DNA from: Flavobacteriales bacterium
Lineage (GTDB): Bacteria > Bacteroidota > Bacteroidia > Flavobacteriales > Flavobacteriaceae
Reading direction: 5' to 3'
NCBI GenBank assembly: GCA_026983815.1
Contig: JALSTJ010000098.1
Span: 1-15,640 of the forward strand
DNA: 15,640 nucleotides
Shown here: in pieces, positions 8,419-13,916 of the stretch
Layout of the letters: every line of letters starts with the position of its first letter
Numbering within the stretch: position 1 is the first letter of the stretch
Translations under genes and position numbers: made by a program
The notes under the pieces: generated by a model
Told to the model about the DNA's origin: nothing
What the model saw: only the letters and a program-made list of their open reading frames with translations
Database searches by the model: none

Positions 8419-9786
8419 TTATCTACTCTTTTCCGTTGATAAATTATAACTTATAGAAGCATATTCTTTTGCCGTTTTCCGCTTGTCTTTGGCTTTGATA
8501 ATTCCGCGTCCTACGATAATCAAATCGGCACCTCCTTCAATTGCTTCGTCAATGCTTGTGTATTGTTGTCCCAAATTATCATTTCCTTTGTTTAATTTTA
8601 CGCCCGGCATCAATAAAAGCTGGTGCATTGGTATTTTTTTTCTCAATCTTTTCAATTCATCCACGCTATTGGCATGAACAATGTATCCCGAAACCCAATC
8701 GGGAAATTTCTTTCCCATTTCAAAAACCTTTCGGGTATAATTATCATTCATTAAATTGGCTTTTGATGACATTTTTGCCAACAAAAAACCCGCTTTATTG
8801 TCGGTTTCTTCAAAAAGACCATGCAAAATTCCTTCTCCGGGGATTGCGTGAACCGTAACAAAATCCGACCAATTTTTTATTTTATAAATACCTTCCCGAT
8901 ATTGTTTTTGAACGGTATTTCCTATATCTGCAAATTTGCGATCTTCAAAAATCATGAAATTGTATTTCTTTGCAAGACTTAAAAGTTTTGGAATGAATTT
9001 TTCATCAAAATCATTTAAAATATCTATATGTGTTTTCAACATCACAATATTTTCGGCTGTTTGTTCCAAAATTTCAAAAAAATCTTTCTGATAACTTACA
9101 TCCAATGATAAAACCAAACGTGATTTTTTATCATGGATAATCCTTAATAATTTTTGAGTTAATCTATTTGGGTTTACTTCTGTATTTTCAGTAGTAGGGT
9201 TAAAAACAAAATTGTTTATTCGCTCAATTTTTTCATTATCCAAACGATTATTTTCTTTTAAAATTTGCAAAATTTCGGACAAATTGATTAAAGAATGAAG
9301 TGTATAATTTTTTTTGTCCAATATCTCTTGTCCATTTGCACTTCTATCGATAATCACAGCAACATCCGTAATATTTAAACCGGCTTTTTCAAACTTTTCC
9401 GCTGTTTCCAAAATACTTTCGCCGGAAGTAATCAAATCGTCTATCAACAAACATTTCCCCCCTTTTTTATATTTTCCGATAATAAGATTTTTTGTACCAT
9501 AGGATTTTTCTTCTTTCCTAATGTATATCAATGGTTTATTGAGCTTATTTGATATTAAAGAAGCAACTGGCAAAGCGGTATAGGGAATTCCTGAAATATA
9601 ATCGAAATCGATATTTTTTATTTTTTCTACTAACAAATCACTTACGGCATTCAACAAATCGGGATAGGAAATCATATCTCGCAAATCGAAATAAAAAGGC
9701 GATTGACGTCCGCTTTTTAAAACAAATTCGCCAAATTTAATTGCTCCGATTTTATGCAATTCCAATATAAAAATTTCTCTTGTCAT
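8419..9786 (-). CDS. Bifunctional UMP synthase: orotate phosphoribosyltransferase-OMP decarboxylase fusion
   Basis: One 455-aa protein for the last two steps to UMP: orotate plus PRPP to OMP, then decarboxylation. The OPRT domain (about 1-200) has FGEFVLKSGRQSPFYFD, IRKEEKSYGTKNLIIG and the PRPP loop LLIDDLITSGES (113-124). A linker (about 200-222) leads into the OMP decarboxylase domain, with LKTHIDILNDF (Lys251, Asp254), FEDRKFADIGNT (catalytic Asp282, Lys284, Asp287), MPGV and VGRGI (426-430). Domain order, linker and motifs resemble human UMPS from memory, and the decarboxylase is of the eukaryote/yeast URA3 type rather than the usual bacterial PyrF. It lies between pyrC (34 bp) and pyrB (39 bp). 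In bacterial nomenclature it is pyrE fused to pyrF. Function is certain by motif; the eukaryotic affinity needs a phylogeny. Confidence 0.97.
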   Translation of the reverse strand: MTREIFILELHKIGAIKFGEFVLKSGRQSPFYFDLRDMISYPDLLNAVSDLLVEKIKNIDFDYISGIPYTALPVASLISNKLNKPLIYIRKEEKSYGTKNLIIGKYKKGGKCLLIDDLITSGESILETAEKFEKAGLNITDVAVIIDRSANGQEILDKKNYTLHSLINLSEILQILKENNRLDNEKIERINNFVFNPTTENTEVNPNRLTQKLLRIIHDKKSRLVLSLDVSYQKDFFEILEQTAENIVMLKTHIDILNDFDEKFIPKLLSLAKKYNFMIFEDRKFADIGNTVQKQYREGIYKIKNWSDFVTVHAIPGEGILHGLFEETDNKAGFLLAKMSSKANLMNDNYTRKVFEMGKKFPDWVSGYIVHANSVDELKRLRKKIPMHQLLLMPGVKLNKGNDNLGQQYTSIDEAIEGGADLIIVGRGIIKAKDKRKTAKEYASISYNLSTEKSR

Positions 9787-9820
9787 TAAGTTTTTATTAG
9801 TTTTGTTAAATAATCCAATA

Positions 9821-11062
9821 TCAATTTATCATAATCAAATCTCCCTTTCCCGTAAATCCTTCAAATGGTGTATATTTTGCTTTACTTTCAAAATCTGCGG
9901 CTTTAATCTCCCATTTTTTATCCAAGTTTATAAAAATAAAATCGGCATAATATCCTTTTTCAATTTTTCCATAAGCCTGTAAATCAAAAACACGTGCTAC
10001 ATTTGTCGAAGTCAATTCAATCAATCTTTTCAAACTTAAATTTCCTTTATTTACTTCGTTTAACATCAAACGCAGATTGGTTTCAAGTCCGGGAAAACCC
10101 GAAGGAGCTTTATCAAATGCCAACAATTTCTCCGAAATTTTATGCGGCGCATGGTCGGTTCCAATAAAATCAACGGTTCCGTCATTTATCCCTTCCCAAA
10201 GTGCTTCATTATCTTTTGATGTTCGCAAAGGCGGATTGACTTTACCAAAATTCCCGACTTTTTCCAAAATATCTTCATTGATAAGCAAATGGTGAGGAGT
10301 AACCTCACAAAAAACATTAACCTTTTTCTTATACTGACGAATTAAATCCAATTCCTCTGCTACCGAAGTATGTGCATTCACAATTTTATTCCCGATTTCA
10401 CCGGCTAATTTTAGAGCTATTTCCGTTCCCTTTACGGCACATTCCCGATGGCGCATCAGGTTATGGTCAAAAATTGTAGGATTTGAAAAATCAGCAGAAT
10501 ATTTTGCAACGCAGTCTTGCCATTCGGTATGAATAATTACGGGAATATCAAACTTCAAAGACAATTCGAAATAGCGTTTTATCACTTCCAAATCATTAAC
10601 AAACTCATTTGAATTACTACCGGCAAAAAACATTTTCAAGGCGGCGACATCATCGGGTTTTGATTGCAATATTTCTACAACTTTATCATAATTTACGCTA
10701 GTAGCTGCCACATTAAAACGATATTTTACAAGCGATTTTTTTGCCGCCTTTCGTTTTTGATTTAAAGTGTTTAAGTCCACCGTTGGCGGTTTTGTATTGG
10801 GCATATCAAAAAGCATCGTAACTCCTCCTTTCATAGCCGCCTTTGAAGCCGACAGCCAATCCTCCTTATCGGCTTGTCCCATATCTCTGATATGTGTATG
10901 CGGGTCAATAATACCCGGCATAATATAGCTGTGTTTAGCATCTATAATTTTATCAGCCGATTTAAAATCATTACCGATATAAGTGATAATGTCTTCCTCC
11001 ACCAAAACATTTTGGATTTTATTATTCAAAATCGTATTTATATATAACTTTTTCATTATCAA
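9821..11062 (-). CDS. pyrC: Dihydroorotase
   Basis: Zinc amidohydrolase that closes N-carbamoyl-aspartate to dihydroorotate. It is 413 aa, the length of class I (PyrC/AllB-like) dihydroorotases rather than the about 350 aa E. coli type. Metal-binding and catalytic motifs seen are DPHTHIRD (His55, His57), VIIHTE (His178), NAHTS (His231) and GTDHAPHK (Asp303). Lys143 in ALKMFFAG may be the metal-bridging carboxylated lysine, but I cannot confirm this. Family sequences also include allantoinase and hydantoinase; the pyrimidine context decides for PyrC. Two in-frame ATGs two codons apart (11060-11062 and 11054-11056) make the exact start uncertain. It follows the 251-bp repeat-bearing spacer after pyrD and precedes the UMP synthase gene by 34 bp. 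Confidence 0.95.
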   Translation of the reverse strand: MIMKKLYINTILNNKIQNVLVEEDIITYIGNDFKSADKIIDAKHSYIMPGIIDPHTHIRDMGQADKEDWLSASKAAMKGGVTMLFDMPNTKPPTVDLNTLNQKRKAAKKSLVKYRFNVAATSVNYDKVVEILQSKPDDVAALKMFFAGSNSNEFVNDLEVIKRYFELSLKFDIPVIIHTEWQDCVAKYSADFSNPTIFDHNLMRHRECAVKGTEIALKLAGEIGNKIVNAHTSVAEELDLIRQYKKKVNVFCEVTPHHLLINEDILEKVGNFGKVNPPLRTSKDNEALWEGINDGTVDFIGTDHAPHKISEKLLAFDKAPSGFPGLETNLRLMLNEVNKGNLSLKRLIELTSTNVARVFDLQAYGKIEKGYYADFIFINLDKKWEIKAADFESKAKYTPFEGFTGKGDLIMIN

Positions 11063-11116
11063 TTATTCAATCAAAACATTTCAATTTCTATCATTTGCTT
11101 CTTGCTTGTCTGCATA

Positions 11117-11143
11117 CCTTGAAGGATTGTAAAACCTTCAAGG
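11117..11143. repeat. Perfect 9-bp inverted repeat in the pyrD-pyrC spacer
   Basis: CCTTGAAGG at 11117-11125 and CCTTCAAGG at 11135-11143 are perfect reverse complements separated by 9 bp, so transcripts of either strand could form a G+C-richer hairpin than the surrounding DNA. No T-run follows on the minus strand, so it is not a classical intrinsic terminator of pyrD. It may be a dispersed palindromic element or an mRNA-processing/stability hairpin between pyrD and pyrC; that is inference. Confidence 0.8.
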
Positions 11144-11160
11144 AAGGCTTTTACCTCAAT

Positions 11161-11225
11161 CATTGGTCATCTTTCATTCCGTCATCAAGCACCTTTCTAC
11201 CTTTCACCTTTCCCCTTTCACCTAA
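11161..11225. repeat. Degenerate 7-bp tandem repeat, upstream block
   Basis: On the plus strand, units start at 11161, 11168, 11175, 11183, 11190, 11197, 11205, 11212 and 11219, that is every 7 bp with two 8-bp slips. The first four units share CAT, and the later ones are variants of CACCTTT (CACCTTT, CTACCTTT, CACCTTT, CCCCTTT). The phase carries through both halves, so this is one decaying array rather than chance. It lies inside the spacer that follows the inverted repeat and contains no gene. Confidence 0.7.
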
Positions 11226-11266
11226 TGACACACTCCCAGCCATCTCATAGAGGTTACGTTTTTTAA

Positions 11267-11322
11267 ACACATTCATCATTAAGCATTCATCATTCACCAT
11301 TCACAATTAAGCATTAACCATT
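11267..11322. repeat. Eight-unit 7-bp tandem repeat overlapping the pyrD stop codon
   Basis: Exactly 56 bp divide into eight 7-bp units. Read on the minus strand each begins AAT and follows the consensus AATGNTK (for example AATGGTT, AATGCTT, AATGATG). The array covers the last two sense codons and the TAA stop of pyrD (stop at 11314-11316), so the repeat itself supplies the 3' end of that gene. Between this block and the other heptad block, 11226-11266 holds nothing I recognise. Similar degenerate heptamer repeats are known as STRRs in cyanobacteria; the mechanism here is unknown. Confidence 0.8.
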
Positions 11323-12336
11323 ATCCAAGAACCTTTTTACCATTCCCGGACCTTCATAAACAAAACCCGTAAAAACTTGAACCAAATCGGCTCCCGCATC
11401 TAATTTCTCTTGCATATCTTGCTTATTCATTATGCCACCAACACCGATAATCGGTAGTTTGGCATCCGTTTTTTTATGTATATACCTGATAATTTCCGTC
11501 GCTCTATCTTTAAGAGGTTTGCCGCTCAATCCTCCATTTCCTATTTTTTGAATTTCATCTGCCGGTAGTGATAAATTATTTCTCGACACAGTTGTATTTA
11601 CCGCCACAATCCCATCTATTTTTGTTTGTTTTATTATATTTAATGTATCATCGAGTTGCGACCAAGTCAAATCGGGAGAAATTTTTAGCAAAATCGGTTT
11701 GGGTTTTCTTTTTTTAGTATTTATTTCCTTTAATCTTGTCAATAAATCCAACAAAGCATCTTTATCTTGCAACTCTTTTAAATCTTTTATATTGGGGCAA
11801 CTGACATTTACAGTAAAGTAATCTACATAGTCGTGTAGCTCATTAAAACATTTAATATAATCGTCATTGGCTTTATCATTCGGTGTTTTTGTGTTTTTTC
11901 CGATATTCGCTCCAACGATAATATCCGACTTCCGTTTTTTTAGATTTTTAACTGCATTTTTTAGCCCTTTATTGTTAAATCCCATACGATTGATCAATGC
12001 ATTGTCCTGTTTCAAACGAAAAAGTCTGGGTTTAGGGTTTCCTTTTTGTGGCAGCGGAGTAACAGCACCAATTTCAATAAACGAAAATCCGAAATTACTC
12101 AAAGGGTCTATCAGTTCCGCATTTTTATCCAGACCTGCGGCTAAACCGATAGGATGTTTGAATTTTAATCCGAACAACTCGATAGGATATTCATTGTTTT
12201 TAGATATAAAAAAAGTCCTCAAAAGGACAGAAAAAAAGGGAATTCGATGAGTGAATTTCAATAATGAGAAAATTATATTATGCGCCGATTCGGGCGGGAA
12301 AGTAAATAACAACGGACGAAAAAACCTTTTATACAT
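11314..12336 (-). CDS. pyrD: Dihydroorotate dehydrogenase, class 2-like (quinone), with Cys at the catalytic-base position
   Basis: FMN enzyme oxidising dihydroorotate to orotate, in class 2 with quinone at the membrane. The frame opens at an ATG at 12394-12396 (360 aa), but I place the start at Met21 (12336): the protein then begins MYKRFFRPLLFTF..ESAHN, matching class 2 N-termini, and gives 340 aa, close to E. coli (336). A -7 promoter box lies between the two ATGs. The hydrophobic stretch just after (about residues 41-63 of the longer frame) is the membrane/quinone-tunnel helix pair. Class 2 landmarks follow: FGLKFKHPIGLAAGLDK, NRMGFNN, IGVGGI. In VNVSCPN the base is Cys200 (long numbering; codon 11797-11799), whereas class 2 enzymes normally have Ser and class 1 has Cys. 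First gene of the minus-strand operon. Confidence 0.95.
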   Translation of the reverse strand: MYKRFFRPLLFTFPPESAHNIIFSLLKFTHRIPFFSVLLRTFFISKNNEYPIELFGLKFKHPIGLAAGLDKNAELIDPLSNFGFSFIEIGAVTPLPQKGNPKPRLFRLKQDNALINRMGFNNKGLKNAVKNLKKRKSDIIVGANIGKNTKTPNDKANDDYIKCFNELHDYVDYFTVNVSCPNIKDLKELQDKDALLDLLTRLKEINTKKRKPKPILLKISPDLTWSQLDDTLNIIKQTKIDGIVAVNTTVSRNNLSLPADEIQKIGNGGLSGKPLKDRATEIIRYIHKKTDAKLPIIGVGGIMNKQDMQEKLDAGADLVQVFTGFVYEGPGMVKRFLDNG

Positions 12337-12351
12337 TGCTTTTGGTTTGAG

Positions 12352-12382
12352 CAAAGGTAATGTAAAAAAATCATTTTCCGAA
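12352..12382 (-). promoter_or_regulatory. Putative Bacteroidota-type promoter for the pyrD-led operon
   Basis: Minus-strand TACCTTTG (12359 to 12352) is a full match to the Bacteroidota -7 element TAnnTTTG. Nineteen bases upstream is TTCG (12382-12379), one mismatch from the TTTG/TTG -33 element. Transcription would begin near 12345, about nine bases before the Met21 codon of pyrD and downstream of the earlier ATG at 12396, which supports the shorter PyrD. No Shine-Dalgarno sequence is seen. Sequence-only prediction. Confidence 0.5.
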
Positions 12383-12430
12383 TTAAAATAACTCATTGTT
12401 AATAAGTTCTGTTTTTTTGTTAATAATTAA

Positions 12431-12463
12431 TTCGTAGAACTATTGATTTTCGTATTACTTTTG
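12431..12463 (+). promoter_or_regulatory. Putative Bacteroidota-type promoter for the purC-purE fusion and purH
   Basis: TACTTTTG at 12456-12463 fully matches TAnnTTTG (-7). TTCG at 12431-12434, 21 bases upstream, is a weak -33 match. Transcription would start near 12469, leaving an A/T-rich leader of about 55 nt before the ATG at 12524 and no Shine-Dalgarno sequence. The octamer GTTAATAA occurs twice just upstream (12398-12405 and 12419-12426), 21 bp apart, on one face of the helix, a possible regulator site. Sequence-only prediction. Confidence 0.55.
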
Positions 12464-12523
12464 TGAAGTATTTAAACTAATTTAATATAATTTCTTGAAA
12501 ATCAATTAATAATAAATATAAAA

Positions 12524-13906
12524 ATGAATACATTATATCATTTTATCTCACCTCAACTGTATAAGATACATGCCGGAAAAGTGCGCGATAGTATCCGTAT
12601 AGACAAACAAAAAAGATTGATAGTTGTTACCGATAGGATATCTGCCTTCAATAAAAATTTAGTCAATGCCATTCCTTTAAAGGGTGGCATTTTAAATTCT
12701 TTAACAAACTTTTGGTTTAACAAAACCCGTCATATCATTGATAATCATTTGATTGAACAAATTGACGAAAATGTTAGTATGGTTAAAGAAGCCCAACCCA
12801 TTCGTGTGGAAATGATTGTTCGTGCATATTTAACCGGTTCAATGTGGAGAGGATATCAAAAAGGCAAACGGATTTTTAGCGGGGTAAAAATAGATGAAGG
12901 ATTGAAAAAAAATCAAAAATTTGCAAATCCCATTTTAACGCCTACTACCAAAGATAAAGATGATACCGAAATTACAGAACAAGAAATTATTGAACGAGGT
13001 TTGGCAGATAAGGACGTATATCAGTTGATGAAACAAAAAGCTTTGGAATTGTTTGATTTCGGTTCAAAATATTTATTGGAGCGTGGAATTATTTTAGTGG
13101 ATACAAAATATGAATTCGGTTTAATCGATGGAAAACTAATACTAATCGATGAAATTCATACACCCGATTCCTCACGTTTTTGGGATAAAAACGATTATGA
13201 AAAATCTCCTGAAAATGCTGAACAAATCGATAAAGAGTTTGTCCGTCAATGGATGTTGGCACATAAAAAAGACGGGAAAGTTCCGGAGAAACTACCAAAA
13301 AATATTGTAGAGGAAACATCCAAGCGTTATAGTGAAATATATAAGATAATTACCGGAAAAGAATATAAAGGGGGAAATTTGCCGGTAAAAACACGTGTCT
13401 ATCATAATTTACTACGAAAAAAATTGATAAAACCCGGTTATGTTGCATTGGTCATGGGGTCGAAATCCGATTTGGATCATGCAAATAAAATACAATCATA
13501 TATCGAAAAATTTGATATAAAAGTTGAAAAAAGAATTATTTCGGCTCATAAAAACGGTGAGCGTTTGGTAGATTTTGCAGAGATTATCAATAATGCAATT
13601 GAACCCGTCAGTATTATTGCCATTGCCGGACGTTCCAATGGTTTGGGAGGCGCTCTTGCCGCAAATGTAAATGTGCCGGTTATTAATTGTCCGCCATTTT
13701 CCGATAAAACCGATATTATGCTAAACATAAATTCATCATTGATGATGCCTTCAAATACACCTGCTGTTACTGTCATTCATCCTGACAATGCGGCACTTGC
13801 GGCAGTCAGAAGTTTGCAAATACCGGAATTTAAAGAGCAAATGACCCGAGAAATATCGGAAATGAAACGCAAATTGATTGCGGATGATGAAGCTGTAAGA
13901 TCATAA
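12524..13906 (+). CDS. Bifunctional SAICAR synthetase-class II AIR carboxylase (PurC-PurE fusion)
   Basis: A 460-aa protein covering AIR to CAIR to SAICAR. Residues about 1-285 are a long-form (yeast ADE1/Bacteroides-like, about 300 aa) SAICAR synthetase: HAGKVRD, LTGSMWRGY (103-111), LVDTKYEFG (191-199), IDEIHTPDSSRFW (208-220), ending near KIITGKEY. A linker of about 20 residues leads to PurE at about 305-455: VALVMGSKSD, ISAHK, then AGRSNGLGG (368-376) and PVINCPP. Those last two motifs mark class II PurE (AIR carboxylase using CO2 directly, as in metazoan PAICS and Treponema denticola), not the class I mutase that needs PurK. The domain order is that of animal PAICS, but the PurC part is a different type. 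It is divergent from pyrD and 10 bp before purH. Function is confident; origin of the fusion is inferred. Confidence 0.95.
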   Translation: MNTLYHFISPQLYKIHAGKVRDSIRIDKQKRLIVVTDRISAFNKNLVNAIPLKGGILNSLTNFWFNKTRHIIDNHLIEQIDENVSMVKEAQPIRVEMIVRAYLTGSMWRGYQKGKRIFSGVKIDEGLKKNQKFANPILTPTTKDKDDTEITEQEIIERGLADKDVYQLMKQKALELFDFGSKYLLERGIILVDTKYEFGLIDGKLILIDEIHTPDSSRFWDKNDYEKSPENAEQIDKEFVRQWMLAHKKDGKVPEKLPKNIVEETSKRYSEIYKIITGKEYKGGNLPVKTRVYHNLLRKKLIKPGYVALVMGSKSDLDHANKIQSYIEKFDIKVEKRIISAHKNGERLVDFAEIINNAIEPVSIIAIAGRSNGLGGALAANVNVPVINCPPFSDKTDIMLNINSSLMMPSNTPAVTVIHPDNAALAAVRSLQIPEFKEQMTREISEMKRKLIADDEAVRS

Positions 13907-13916
13907 ATTATTATCA

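Noticed and set aside
11161..11322. CRISPR array
   Set aside because: The period is 7 bp with no spacers between repeats and no cas genes nearby, so these are simple tandem repeats.
12405..12441. AGTTCT...AGAACT inverted repeat as an operator
   Set aside because: Only 6 bp per arm with a 25-bp gap and no extension, which is likely by chance.
12397..12523. Purine, PRPP or pyrimidine riboswitch leader upstream of the purC-purE fusion
   Set aside because: The leader is almost all A/T, lacks conserved aptamer cores and stable helices, and is too short after the predicted start site.
13546..13776. Minus-strand open frames inside the purC-purE fusion and purH (also 13089-13319, 14274-14618)
   Set aside because: Antisense to strongly conserved coding sequence with no motif or start context of their own.
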